Positions 36,413 to 49,600 of a stretch of 64,000 bases of DNA are shown piece after piece. Source of the DNA: Metopolophium dirhodum (lineage: Eukaryota > Arthropoda > Insecta > Hemiptera > Aphididae); NCBI RefSeq assembly GCF_019925205.1, contig NC_083565.1:5313001-5377000 (forward strand), given 5' to 3'. Numbering within the stretch: position 1 is the first letter of the stretch; each line of letters opens with the position of its first letter. Position numbers and translations under genes: made by a program. The notes under the pieces are model-generated. The model ran no database searches, was not told the origin of the DNA, and worked only from the letters and a program-made list of their open reading frames with translations.

Positions 36413-36829
36413 AAGAGGACGCTACGCATATATTTGCTGTCTCCGTTTTACAAGTGCGTAACATACCACATTTACGCTCATCATATCACGTTTAGCTCCG
36501 TTAGTTTAAAAATTAAAGTGAATCGACTTATTATGAAAATGTATGGTTTAAAATGTATTATCAGTGTTTGTTTGTTTTAGTTAGTTATGAGCTTTTTTAA
36601 TTTACGCTATATTATATACGCATAACTTGCTAAAAAATTTAACAATCGTAAAAAACCCACATACAAACAGATAATTTTCTTACCAACAAGTTTCATAATA
36701 GGTGGATTCACTCTAATGTTCAAACTAATGTAGCTAAACGTGGTCTGCTCCGCTGTTGAGCGTAAATTTGCTATGTTACGCTGCACCTGTAAGACGGAGA
36801 AAAATAATGGATGTGTATAGCGTCCTCTT
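36413..36829. mobile_element. MITE with about 65-bp inverted termini
   Basis: The left end AAGAGGACGCTACGCATA continues with CTCCGTTTTACAAGTGC, GTAACATA and AATTTACGCTCA-like blocks. The right end, reverse complemented, gives AAGAGGACGCTATACACA, CTCCGTCTTACAGGTGC, GTAACATA and AAATTTACGCTCA. The interior (about 290 bp) is AT-rich and non-coding; the frame at 36607-36867 runs out of the element and is chance. The terminal AAGAGGACG is shared with the right end of the element at 15526-15945. No clear target duplication is seen, so the superfamily is left open. Confidence 0.75.
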
Positions 36830-37120
36830 AAATTAGCGTTTACGCAACTAGTACAATTATGGTACACTTATAATATATGTGCAGCTTATACAGGCTTAAC
36901 TACATTTCCGCAAAATATCTACCGAGTATGTACAGGAAAAAAATAACAATACCTATATATAACACGGATATCTCTTACAGCGACCTTTTCAGTTTTCATA
37001 GCCCTAAAATTGATATATATATATATAATATTATATAATAGATATACATAGGTACTATATATAATACACATACATAGTATGTGTGTTTACAATAAATACA
37101 TAAAAAAATACGTATATTTT
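36830..37120. other. AT-rich non-coding stretch
   Basis: I see no feature in it beyond short TA runs near 37014-37030. Confidence 0.5.
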
Positions 37121-37810
37121 ACTTATACCCATGAGGGGGAGGGTCAAAGTCGAAACGACAAAAGTGTACACGGTTATCCGATGCTGCAGGGAGGTTCGAT
37201 TATTACCGAAAGAAATCGCGATCAGTTTGCGACGAAATGGTCCTGTTTCAATTTGTCGACGGAGCTACCGAGGTCCGGGTCGTGGTACATGTATGTATAT
37301 ATAAACATAAAAGAATAAAATAAATAATAATAAAAACTCTAAAACCGATGAGAATTTGGTTAACGACCACGATCCATGCGATCATTCAGATCGTCGTCAT
37401 CGGTGCGTAATTCTATACATATATATTGTTCGAGCCGTTTGCTGTGCTTCACATCGCCGATTGCCTTACATAATATACACTGTACACTGCACGCTGCTAT
37501 ACATATATATATTTTTTCGGGGTAAGTTCAGAGTCTCGTGGGACCAATATTCTGTTCGACATCAGCACATGGTACATTTTCTAGCGGAACAGAAAAAAAG
37601 GAAATGGGTTTTCTATATATTTTACCGCTACTGGCACACATCCTTTGGTCGCGTGAAATAACCGTAAATGTATGTATATCTATCTTCTCCCGACTCCCGA
37701 ACACAGATTTATTAAATACGTAAACACGCAAGCGCGTTTACTGTGTAAGTATGTTATAGGAGTGATTCACATTTTCAAAAGCGTTCGGTTTGAAATAGGG
37801 ACTTGATGAG
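37121..37810. other. GC-richer block, possible regulatory or exon region
   Basis: CpG-containing, less repetitive sequence, clearest at about 37130-37290, where a plus-strand frame (37079-37318) stays open through non-microsatellite DNA (GGSIITERNRDQFATKWSC). No domain is recognised and no convincing splice pair was found. Shorter overlapping frames at 37356-37731 on both strands cannot all be real and none looks like a known protein. Confidence 0.3.
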
Positions 37811-38348
37811 GTCGTTTGACGCATTCCCACCCTGCGCGCACATCACTATATCATATCAAATATTTGTATACGTTATTTTTAGAGTTCCGTGGCGTACCTT
37901 CAAGTGCATGGATGGTGAGTGATATAAATGTTTAATATATCTTTTGATGCGGAAGGTATCTTGGTATATACTATGCATACAGTAAATTGGTCGCATATAC
38001 ATTTTTAGGTTGCAGAAAATATGGACGCGCGTTTCAAATTCGTCACATTTATACACATTGCAGGTCGCGGACAACTTAAAACATTTATTAACAAGATATA
38101 CAATTATGGTAAAGTAATTGATAAAGTAATAAAATAATGATCGACAATTTATCTTATTTAAGATGTCGTATGTGGACGTGGTAATAAGACAATAAGTATA
38201 TGCCTACGTTGCAACTCTTAATATATCAAATAAGTCATAAATTAGTAATAATCGTACTTATTCGATAATACACGGTATATAACGAGGACGTAGTACTATC
38301 ATGCACGACAATTGAAGTATTGTTGCCTTATTCTCTGCAGTATCAAAT
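37811..38348. other. AT-rich non-coding stretch
   Basis: No gene is supported; the frame at 37856-38074 is not recognisable. Confidence 0.45.
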
Positions 38349-38397
38349 AACCAGAGTATCAGACCTCTTTTAATTTTACGTGTCTGATACTCTGGTT
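38349..38397. repeat. Perfect 16-bp hairpin
   Basis: AACCAGAGTATCAGAC (38349-38364) and its exact reverse complement GTCTGATACTCTGGTT (38382-38397) are separated by 17 nt. A perfect mixed-composition stem of this length is unlikely by chance. The stem is short for a microRNA precursor. It may be the remnant of a small foldback element or a structured RNA/DNA site. Confidence 0.7.
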
Positions 38398-38698
38398 TAG
38401 TGTTTAGAATATTATTATCTTCAATATACCATTGAATTACATTAAAAGGAAAAAATATTTTAGTGCAGGCTTCCTGCCATCATGAAGTGTGCAGCCATAC
38501 GTCATACACGTTATACTTATTATTTTGAACCAACACTAAAAAGTTAAATAAGACCAAATGTAAAACCAAACTGCTTAACAGAACACACACCATTGTAAAA
38601 CTATAATATATTATTGTTCTGCTCATTCTAAAACAATAGATATTACAAAAACATATTCAAGTAATATATTATGTAAGAACTGTACTCGTATTTGTTAA

Positions 38699-38715
38699 GG
38701 GGGGGGGGGGGGGGG
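38699..38715. repeat. G17 homopolymer
   Basis: Seventeen G in a row in otherwise AT-rich DNA. The open frame starting at 38692 reads through it as poly-Gly and is not a gene. Confidence 0.9.
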
Positions 38716-41700
38716 CATGGAGATCCTTATATTTTGATCGCATCCCTTCTAATTATTTTCGTTAGAACAGGGAGCTTTGATCAATTTCACGAATTTTATA
38801 CAACTTATTATTATTGTGATACTTATGCATTACAGTTATGGAATATAATTGTGAATTTTATTGAATGTAAACAAATATAAATTATAATTAATTTACATTC
38901 ATTAGTTAAAATTATTTTTAATGCAAAAAACACAGTTACTGTTTAAAAATATTAGTTTTAATTTTTAAGTATACCTACCTAGTTATAATATTAGTTAATA
39001 GTAGCATACTTATAATACATATTATAATATTATAATTATTTATTTGAGGATTGTTGATGGGCGATGTAGGGGGCTATGCGGCACAAATACTACGCGCCCG
39101 TGCCCCTACTAGTTTGGTGTGTTCAAGCATTTCTAGGGATGCTATTTTTTTCAAGTCTATATGAGTCTATTAATTTATTTTTCCAATTCGAGAACATGGT
39201 GTTACAATTTATTAACTGTTTAACACAGTGGTATACTAAAAAAAGTATGTGTTGCTGTGGATATTTCCGAGTACCCACGTTCTATGGATGGAGCTATATT
39301 TAGTGGGAAATAAAAAAAAAAATAGATAAAAATAAATCCCATGATTCCCATCATATGTTGTCCACAATACACTTTAGGTACCACTAAATACATGACCTAT
39401 ATTCAATTGGAGGATCCGTCACATATAATTTAAATTTGTTTAATAATTTTTTAGTCAAAATATAATTTGTTTAATCATTTTTTTTAAATATGTATCTGGT
39501 AGCGATATTTAAAGGAGTCTGAACTCTGAATACCAATAAAATAGTATGTATATTTAAACTAGCAAGAACCGAAGTCCGCACATGTATGTATAGGTAGTAT
39601 TTTTATTATTATTTACTAGTTGAATAAATACGAAAAACATTATAAATGCAACGATTTTCTAAAAATGATTTATTTCAGAAGTACCTATAATATTATATTA
39701 TGTTAAAATTGAATTGTATTTTTCTAAAATGATATAAATAATAAATAACCATATTATTGGAGCCTATATACTTATATTTTGATATTACATACGAAAGATC
39801 GCTATTGTATTCTGACACAATACGTTTAAGTATTAAGTTCTTCAATTTTGGTATTATATTCTAATTGAAGTCTATGACCCACTGGCTAATCTCTATGATG
39901 AAACTACAGGAATACTTATCTAATTATATTAAATTTCAGTCTAACGTCTTTTTAAAATGTTAATTATAAAAATTACACGGTTTTAAATAATTATACTTAT
40001 TCATTAACAGTCCTCCACTCACGAGTTTAATAAATATAATGATTAGTATTAATTACACTAATTATTAAACCATGATAGTTTTGCATTTAAAATATAAATG
40101 GCTTGAATTCAATCTATAAATGGAAATAGATAAAATAATGGACGCGTGTTTTAATTATAAAAGTTATATACATTTGGAAGAAATATGAAATTTACATTTT
40201 TTACTTTTAAGTATATAGGTATTGTAATTTTTTCAGAAAAATGAGAACTGAGTTTTTGAATTTTTAATTGCTGTAAGAACTATGAGTAACCTTGTAATAC
40301 ATTAATTGTAAGCTCTTTTACTAAAAACAAAAATGTTATCAATATACTTACGTATATTATACGACCAGATAATTTAAAATATCTTTAAACAACGCAAAAA
40401 TTGCCAAAATATCTTTTTAATTGTTTCTAAAATATCTAAAATATGTCAATATAAATGTTTGGTGTACATTTAAAGTTTCTGCGGCTACTCATTTTTGAAT
40501 AACATAATTCTCCTCCAACCAATTTTCTACCAAAAACCACCCCGTGCAAAGTAAACGTGCAAATTTATATGTATTTACATTTTAACTACTCCAAAATGTG
40601 GTGATGATCAACACAAAAATAAAAATAATTTTTCTTTTTAAAAAACACTCATCATTTTAATAGTATTGATACACAATTCGTATTAGATGAATCGTTAATT
40701 TGGTAACAAACTAACAACACTTTATAATGTATACATACAAATAGTGAGTAACATAATATTATAGTAGCTTATATTATAAATATTGTTATTGATACAATGA
40801 TACGACGAAAAGAGAAGTGAAACTCATTGAATAATACAACAGTATTTTAACCGAAAACAAAAACAGAAACAATGCTTATAAAAAAAATGATTACAAAAAT
40901 AAGTAGGTACCTCAACAGCAAAAATTCAACACTGCAGTAATCTTATATTATTGAATAAATACCTACTTTATGTCTTTATAATATATAGTGTTAATTATAC
41001 TTAAGTGTTGTACATTAAACTAAATGTATCTAATACCACTAATACCAGTTAGAGATACTAAAACATTTGTTAGAACGTGTACTAGGTATACAAAATATAA
41101 TTTTCTTTTAAATAATTTATGTCAATAATTTTGATTGGTCTACTGGTTTAATTTTACGGAAATGTCAAAATGTCCACTAGTATACGTTTAATTCTGAACA
41201 ATAAATTTAGTTAGGCCGATCTTAAAATTAAATTTTGCCCCTTATCTTATTGGACCAACATTATTTTGTACTCACTCATTTATAATTTAAGATAAAAACT
41301 ATTTTTTTTTCATCATCCATGGTTAAGGATCAAACTTTAAATTTGATTTGAGTTGAGAAATACGGTGGCAAAAAGTTGTATTTTACAGTTAAGATGTACA
41401 GTTTAGCTTTCAGCTATATTTTATAAATTATAATCGATTCTCAATATTTAGATAAACGCATATTTGTTTTGAGACGATTCATTGACCAGATTTGACCTTG
41501 ATAGCATTTATATTGTATTGGTATAATGGTATAATTAGTTACCATTTTATGGTTGCTTTAAATCGAAAACACGTATTCGAATTTAATTCCCTTTTATATC
41601 ATGTCACCAATTAATTTATTATTCGTGTTATTTTTATCGTTAATAATTTAATATTAATGACGGTAAGAAAAGAAATTAGTCAATAGCTGATAAATTATAG

Positions 41701-42252
41701 TATGTATAGTATTATTATATGCATTTATGTATATTAAATTATTAACTACCATGAACGTGTATTATTACTATAATAAAAATAATATATTAACTTTTTTTTA
41801 ATTTAAACGATAATTATAAATTACACATATAATTACGCCCTTATTATAACTTATAAACGTGTTAATAGAAAAACATTATTTTTCTTTTTAAACTTGTATA
41901 TTTTTATATTTTATATATTACATTTTTACACACATAACGTAGACATTTTTTGTTTTAGTCATAATAATAGTTAATATTTATATTATAATATTATATTATT
42001 GTTATTTACTTTTGAGTCAATATACCGACATACTATAGAACGGTGCAGTGAAGTGTGAATAGATTCGTGGTGTAAATAGGTAATAGCTTAAAATTAATCT
42101 TAATATTTTTTAAATGTCATACCTAGTGCAGTATTTCTTTAAATACGTAAAAGTGTCAAGTCACCACGAATAATGTTTTAGAATTACAACAAACTTATTT
42201 CTGATAAGGTATACCTAGTATGTCCTTCTCCTATACCTTCTTATATAATATA
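38716..42252. other. AT-rich stretch with old repeat fragments
   Basis: No gene is supported. The part at about 40450-40680 contains CAAAATGTGGTGATGATC, an A-rich tract and ACACTCATCATTTTAATAG, resembling the repeat module at 34735-34866. A less AT-rich patch at 39060-39130 may be another old transposon fragment. Confidence 0.45.
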
Positions 42253-42694
42253 CTAGCTGATCCTGTGCACATCGTTGCCCGTTAAATGTACCAACTCTAT
42301 ATGACTCAAACTTTGTTCAATTCGTTATTTAATATTCGGTGTACGGTGTTCAAAATTTATCTTAACTTTTCTGATGCCTGGAATAAAAATTCTGATTCGC
42401 AGCAGTATAATATACTGTAGTACAGCAGTATAATATTATTATCAGGTAGGCAATCTACCTGCGGTAGATCGCGGACCCAATGCGGTTTGTACGTAAGTGT
42501 ATGATTTAACTCTAAAGTATCAAAGTTTATTTTGATATAATACGGCGGATTAATGTAATCAATTAATTACATAGTCCTAACCTAACCTAAACGTACTAAA
42601 TTCTGACGAATAAAAACCAAATTTAACTCTTTTTAAATTAGCCTATCTTCTTCACAGAGATCTGCACACAAACGTATATATTTTAATATAGGCT
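42253..42694 (-). mobile_element. Helitron-like element A of a tandem pair
   Basis: On the minus strand the element ends GTGCACAGGATCAGCTAG, followed by T in the host, the canonical Helitron 3' end. Its inner sequence shares GAAGAAGATAGGC-type phrases with the copies at 8731 and 45323, but the segment between that phrase and the 5' end is shortened. It abuts a second element in the same orientation. It is non-autonomous, with no Rep/helicase coding. Its 5' boundary is set by the start of element B and is approximate. Confidence 0.55.
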
Positions 42695-43274
42695 ATAGCT
42701 GATCCTGCACACTTTGTGGCCCTTAAAAAATTACAACTCTTAAACAAATTGTGATTGTTCAACTCCTTTTTGGTGTAACTCACTGCAGTAAGTGCAACTC
42801 AGCCACCCTGAGGGGCAATGTGTGAAAATTCGATTTGATGCATGCTTGTACCTGATCTGCCCGATTAACCAATAGCAACCAATAATAAATAAATACTATT
42901 TCTATTAATTATTTCTCCTATAACCAATAGCAATCATTTATAAACAAATATTTCCATCATAAATCTCAAAATCCCTGTTTGAGCACTTCTATTAATTGAA
43001 TGTAGCGTGATGTTACATAGCCTATGACTTTCCTCAGTGAATGAACTATCCAACAAAAAAATAATTTTTCAATTCGAACCAGTATAGCTCCTTACAGCTC
43101 CTTTAAGCCCATTTCAGCCCCTTACAGCCCTTTTTTAGTAATAAAAAGTAGCCTATGTTTTTTCTCAGTGTCTAAACTATCTATGTACCAAATTTCATTT
43201 AAATAGGTTCTGTAGTTTCGGAGCCTATTCAATACAAACAATCAAATCTTTCCTCTTTATAATATTAGTATAGA
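42695..43274 (-). mobile_element. Helitron-like element B of a tandem pair
   Basis: On the minus strand it begins TCTATACTAATATTAT followed by AAAGAGG, preceded by A, and ends GTGCAGGATCAGCTAT, one base off CTAG. This 5' end is, from family knowledge, a classic insect Helitron start. Inside are the phrases CAAACAGGGATTTTGAGAT and GATTGCTATTGG shared with the 8731 element, and a run of AGCTCCTT/AGCCCCTT decamer-like units (43086-43135). Its 5' third differs from the 8731/45323 copies, so A and B belong to different subfamilies sharing a 3' module. Confidence 0.6.
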
Positions 43275-45322
43275 TAAGTATATAACATAAAACAACTGCA
43301 ATATAGTCGACATACACGAATGATAATACCAGGTTTAAGTAAATGGTAACCAACGAAAATGTACTGGTAAAACCTCGATATCTAACTGGAATTTTTAAAC
43401 ATAGGTACACATAATAATATTAATATAGGCACAAATATGAAATATTAGAAGAATATCTCTCTGAATTTCTATATGGACCTCTTCAAAGTTCAATGTACCA
43501 ATATAAATGTAGATTATATTATACAATGATGTGATATAGAATTTATTTCTGATACACGAAGGTAGTACAGAAAATACATGAAACGTTTTGAGCTTCCCTA
43601 AATAAATTATAAAACATCACTGTAAAACAATATTGTATCTACTAAATGTTAAAATGTCTAAATATTCTGTATAATTTTATCCGTTTCACTTTTTAAACAC
43701 ACGTCTTTTCACTATTTCGCAAATAAATCACGGGTTTTTTTTTTTACTCTATTATGATATAAAAACCAAATTTGTCCGATAAACTTTGACTACACTAAAT
43801 AATAATAGATAGGTACATCGGTTTTTACAGTGCCAAAAAACTTGTCGGATGAAACAATAATAAAACTGTGTTTGCGGAGTGTTGGTTGGAAACTATTTTG
43901 AATAAAACTGTATATCATTATACAATATATTTATTACTTATATAAATATATATAATATAGCACCTGTCCAGGTTTTTCGGAAGGAATTCAGGCACGATAA
44001 TACTATTATGATGATAATAATAATTTACATGAACAAAAATAAGTAATAACGTATAAATGCGACCTAGCATATATTTTTGTTGAACACCGACACCACGCCG
44101 ACTCGTTGTCCGAATGAATAATGTAATTTCAGTAACAATAATTATGCAATAAATGTTGAACATATATTCTATATGGCGTAACTAACTATAGGTGTATATA
44201 CGCCATACACGCATTACACTTAATCGATAAATAATCGAGAGATTTATTTGTCACGTTCGTGGTCGATGGCGCGGATGCGAAATAACATGTATAATATATG
44301 AATATGTTGTATAGGTGTACACGTCAAACAAAATTAATTTCATTATCATATATGATGCAGATATAACAATATAATACACCAACACCATATACCAACTTGG
44401 TTAACAATATTAATTATCGTGTATATAATGACTATCAGACTATATATTCACAGTGCACATACTTCTATACGACTACACGGTTCTATACCGCAATCTGGAT
44501 AATAATAATAATAATATTATGCAAATTGTTAGTCGATAAACGTATAAAATATAGTAAGTAGAGGGTGTCAATATCATTTTTTCTTAATGAGTGAAATCGA
44601 TTGTATTTCATTTCAATTCACGTCTAATTTATTATAATATTATATAATATTATATTATATATTATTGGGTAGTGTAATAGTAATAAGCGTATACCAAATA
44701 TAACTATATAGGTATAACTATAGTACCTACTTTTATACTTTTACTGTACCTATAGCTGTATACGTCTTACATATTATATTTCTAATGTCACGACTCTTCT
44801 GTCTGCAGCTCACAAAATATATAGATCGACTTTATTCCCAGTAAAACGATACTAATAGCGTTTTGTTTTTTATGTGTAGGTATATCGTATTCGTTTATAA
44901 CGACATTATAAAGAAGATATTATATGCATAATATATACCTACGTATATATATAAATGTATAGTTTCAGTACGTTTTGTCCTAATAAAACGATTTTATCTT
45001 GACACGAAATTAAAAAAAATAAAATAAAAAATATGTGGGTATTATATTATACTATATTCATACAGTATATATAATATACAAACAACATACCTAATATTAA
45101 TACATAACGACGATGAAAAGTGAAAAATATAAGACAATTTAGTCAAAGTATTGTAATACAATTTGTAATTTAAGGCAATCGTGGTAATAAGTTAACTATA
45201 ATGTTAACTGTTTTTTAAGATTTCTTGAAAAAATAATGGTAAATTCCAAAAATGGCCTCTGTAAAATACTGTATGTATGCGTCCGATTTCTAAATAATCG
45301 TATAACATACATTATATCTATA
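43275..45322. other. AT-rich stretch, moderately CpG-containing near 44240-44290
   Basis: No gene is supported. A frame at 43918-44163 has no recognisable domain. A short CpG-containing patch lies near 44250-44285. Confidence 0.45.
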
Positions 45323-45535
45323 TCTATATATAAGACAAAAAAATGTTTGCGACTGACTGTGTCCTTTATGCATTCCTAAACCGTTCATCCGATTGCGATG
45401 AATTTTTGTACAGAGATACCTTGGGGAAGAAGATAGGCTACATTTTGTCGTGAAAAAGGTAAAGGAGAGGTCCAACCAGGAGATGTTCTCAAACAGGGAT
45501 TTAGAGATTATTATAAACCTAGCAATAGCAACCCA
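45323..45535 (+). mobile_element. Helitron-like 5'-end fragment
   Basis: It starts TCTATATATAAGAC, then GACTGACTGTGTCCTTTATG, CATTCCTAAACCGTTCATCC, GATTGCGATGA and GAAGAAGATAGGCTAC, matching in order the 5' part of the element at 8731-9394 (opposite strand there). Similarity fades after CAAACAGGGATTTAGAGATT...GCAATAGCAACCCA, and no 3' end with CTAG is found. A minus-strand open frame at 45290-45475 overlaps it and is not a gene. Confidence 0.6.
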
Positions 45536-45960
45536 TTGTCGTGTCTGGTAGTATAATACCTATACAACTTTAGAAGCACACTTTTTTGACCAAAAAAGTA
45601 TTAATTTATAATCGTATTACTTATATGACATTTTAAAATCTGCCGTATCCTAAAGCCTAATCTTCTTCGGCCAGAATCAAAAACTATTTGTGATTAAAGA
45701 TACACTTTTCAATGTTTTTTAATTCGATTGATATCTTTCATAAGTAGGTAACCTCTATTATATGTGTATTTGTTTCAATTCTATATGGATGCATCGGTTT
45801 ATAGTACAAATATAATTACAAAGAATGTTACTGCTTTACCAGAAATTCTTTCCAAAGGTAATGACTATATTATACTATATTATGTAAATAAGTACCTGCG
45901 TAATGGTTATAAGATAATATTTTAATATTTGGTTTTATTAAGAATCAAGTTGTGAAGGTG
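45536..45960. other. AT-rich non-coding stretch
   Basis: I see no feature in it. Confidence 0.5.
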
Positions 45961-46014
45961 ACATTAATACTGAAACTTAACACTGTAACATTAATACTGA
46001 AACTTTTCACTGTT
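45961..46014. repeat. 27-bp tandem duplication
   Basis: Two adjacent 27-bp units both begin ACATTAATACTGAAACTT and continue AACACTGTA or TTCACTGTT. It is a recent local duplication with no coding context. Confidence 0.85.
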
Positions 46015-49000
46015 TAACCTGATTTTGCTGAATAATAGTTCAATAAATAATTTTTTTCATCTACCTACCAAACTTTATGTTAAGATATATGATAACAAAA
46101 TATTATTCATATCGTAGCTATCACCAAACTTGTAAACTTGAGGACGAAAGTTCTAAATTTTTTGAAGCAAAATTAACTTTGTACAAAAATTAGGTTATGT
46201 TACGACTTCGAATAAGCATTATGTATTTATAATTGAGCTGCATATACGTGTAAGAGTACCTATAAGAATATGTAAAAACATAAAAATCCGGTCTCTAATT
46301 ATTCATATTATTATATCTAATATTATAGTAATATCCATAGTTAAACGTTAAACACTTAAACGAAGAAATAAAATGCACATGTCGGGAACACCCGTATAAA
46401 TACTTACCTACGTATACCTATACTTAAACCTACTTATAAAATATATTACAATTTACAACTTATGTGTATGTGTAATGTGTATGGTGTATCCAATTCACGA
46501 ACCAAATATTCTGATAAATGTAGTAATGGAAAAATAGTTTTACTGCGGAGCTGCAAGGTCTTTCTGTCAATTTTTTATATACATGAATTATTAATCACTA
46601 TTAGTGTTAATTGCTTGTTCGTGTTGAAAATTACATTCCACGATTCTGACGTGCTATATAATTCACATTAAACTCGCATATTAATATAATAATATCGAAA
46701 CACTGATATTAATATACTATAGTATTATATTATAATTATTTCAGTTAATTTCGTGTCATCTAAATACGTATAATAATTGTTAAGTGACAAGGCTAAGTTT
46801 GTTCGATTACTTATTTTTCCTTTATGCTATACAAGATAATTATAATTTATTTCAAAGTCTTGTGTTTTACTCGGGGTTTTACTATAGACACCATATTAGA
46901 GCTGGAATAGTGTATAGGTAGTATTAAAAAGAAATCTATTGTAGTTTATAACTTTATAAGTATGTTAGTGATTGCCAATAATAAAATGGTAAATTGAATT
47001 ATATTACTCGCTATACAAGGCCATTTCTTCGCGGTTTTACCATACATATTTTTAGGAACATTATATCCTGCATCCAATTATGAAATAAAAAGTATAGTTT
47101 ATCATTAAAAAAAAACAGTACCTATGGTTAAGAAATCAGTTTTATAAAAATAGTTAAAAAAAATTAGAGCTTTTTTTAAAACGGTTATCTTATAAATTGT
47201 AAATATATATTTAAATAATTTATAAATACATTCAATCACCCAAGTTACATAAAAGTATAATTTTTTTTTTCAAAATCATAAAAATGAACTAAGAAAATTA
47301 GTGTAGAATGTAGATATTAGAAATTAAATGAATCAACTCGTACGTTGAAATGCATTAATGAATTAAACTTTCTATGAAGTAAAATGCCTTATAAATTATA
47401 ATATATGTATAATATATAAACACATAAAAATAAAATATTTATACAAATAATATATTATGATATTGTGACTTGTGAATACTCATAAATCGTTTTATTTCGG
47501 TTTTAGAAAATACCACAAGATAATCTTTATAATATGAATGTTCTATAGTCAAACGAGTTCGTTCGTAATTTAATTTAGATACTTACCTTTATTATATGTA
47601 AGGGCAACATTCTTCCTTGGATTTATAGAACTCTATCCAAAGACAAATTTATTTGTGCCATTGATTAAATGCCAGCACATAATATATCATTTCGTGTCTC
47701 ACGAGATAATCATTTGGTTAAACACGTAGGTATATTTCATATTAGGTAAATATTGATATTATTACGTATTAAAATGTTTATTTACTTTTTAAGCATTAAT
47801 ATTTCATCAGCGTATACATACGTGATAACTGTCTTGCCCTATATTTCATTTAATAATAGTTCTGTACCATCACATTCGACAAATATAATTATAAATAAAT
47901 TAACTGCAATTTCTTAGTTAATATTTGATTTTACCTTGAATACTGTGATAAATCATTGAATGGTTTTTAAATAAAAGCAAAACAATATTGTGTATAAACA
48001 CAATATACAACGTAAAATAAAATCAGCGTTATAATTAAATATATATCTACATAATAGTATAATATCTATTGAGGCGTTTTATGTCTTAAGATTATAAAAG
48101 AAGCGAGAAATGAACCAATTCAAAAAACCTTTTTATAGTGTAGTAAAAGTGCACGATGCTCTTGCGAATAACTTACTTATATTATACTATGCATTAAATC
48201 GGAAGTTGGATGTATGTTACATCTAAACAAATGTATAAACAATACGAAATATTATTATATTATATTCATATACACCTTTATTAAAAAAATGTTTTTAGTC
48301 AAAATCGATTTGTATTAACAATATTATAAAAAAATATTTGAAAAGAGTAAAGTCTTCGGAGTAACCTCTAAGGGTGGGGGGGGGGGGCGGCACAAAAGTA
48401 ACGCATATTATAATATAATATATTAAAAGTAGGAAATATTTCTTACTAATTTAGTAGTTTAGCTTCAAATTTTAATGATATACTGCTGTTACCTTATTCG
48501 TTAAAATTATTGGATATTACACCGGTTTTTATTTTACTTATAATAGTTATAAATTATAATATATTCGCATGTCGTGCATATACTCATGATGTATATTTGT
48601 TTTATTTATATTTATATTAATTACGCTTAAGTAAACCCTTGGATTAATACACATGCCAAAACAATAACTTAATAATAATGCATAAATAACTTATAATTTA
48701 TATGATGTCGTTACCATGCACCATGAGACTATATTAGGTACATTGCGGAATGATTTAAATGCATAAATTCGTATTAGGCAGGGCCATATTATGCGGATTG
48801 CGGCATTACTGTCGGTCACTTGGACCACGCGATATTATAATGCGTATAATAATAATAATAATAATAATATATAAACGTAGCAGGTACATAAATGTATATG
48901 TCACCGCAGTTGCCGGTTAGCCATTAAAATCGGTCGGGACGTTCTTTGAGAGTATCTAATTAAGAAATTAAGATGCCACCTGATAGTAAATAGGTATAGT

Positions 49001-49070
49001 AATGTGTATATAATAAAAGTAATAATAATACACCACTACGTATGGATACCTATATGTATATATATATACG
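46015..49070. other. AT-rich non-coding stretch
   Basis: About 3 kb without a supported gene. It contains a G12 run at 48376-48387 followed by CGGCACAAAAG and an (ATA)n microsatellite at 48846-48870. The frame at 46462-46671 shows no recognisable domain. Confidence 0.5.
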
Positions 49071-49600
49071 AGGAATGTAGACTGGAATTCTTGTCACACG
49101 AAGACTAACAACCTCGTGTTCAGATGATTCGGCGGATATAAACCGCCCGAACTACACAAACACACGCCGCTTCGAAATTTAAACGTTTCGTCTTTATTAT
49201 TATTCCATAGTAAATACTATAACGATGTTTATTTAATTTAAATTTTTTTTTACGTACGATCCTATGTCTATAGGCGTGTGTGCGCGCGCGCGCTGGACAA
49301 ACTCAATTCGTGCAGCGTATATATAATAATATGTGGCCTACGTATAATATATGTATTATAAGTATATTAGATTTAGACACGGCGATAAACTGTCCTTCGC
49401 CCGACTAATTATGCATTTTGATGACGATAATAATTCTTCAAGGACCAGCGAGCGATATGGGATCTCGTGATTTGTTTGATTATACTTATATAGGTACCGG
49501 GTACACAAAACATTTAGATGTGTTTTTAAATAAAACATTAAATACGCTCTCTCTCTCCGTGAAACGTTGATATTTAAATTTGTATAAGTGTTAAACACCT
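49071..49600. other. GC-richer block with CG-dinucleotide run
   Basis: CpG-containing sequence includes GTGTGTGCGCGCGCGCGC near 49276-49292 and CCGCCCGAAC near 49143. The minus-strand frame at 49356-49598 has no domain. It is possibly regulatory, from composition only. Confidence 0.3.

Noticed and set aside
38692..38880. 62-codon frame beginning with poly-Gly
   Set aside because: Generated by the G17 homopolymer.
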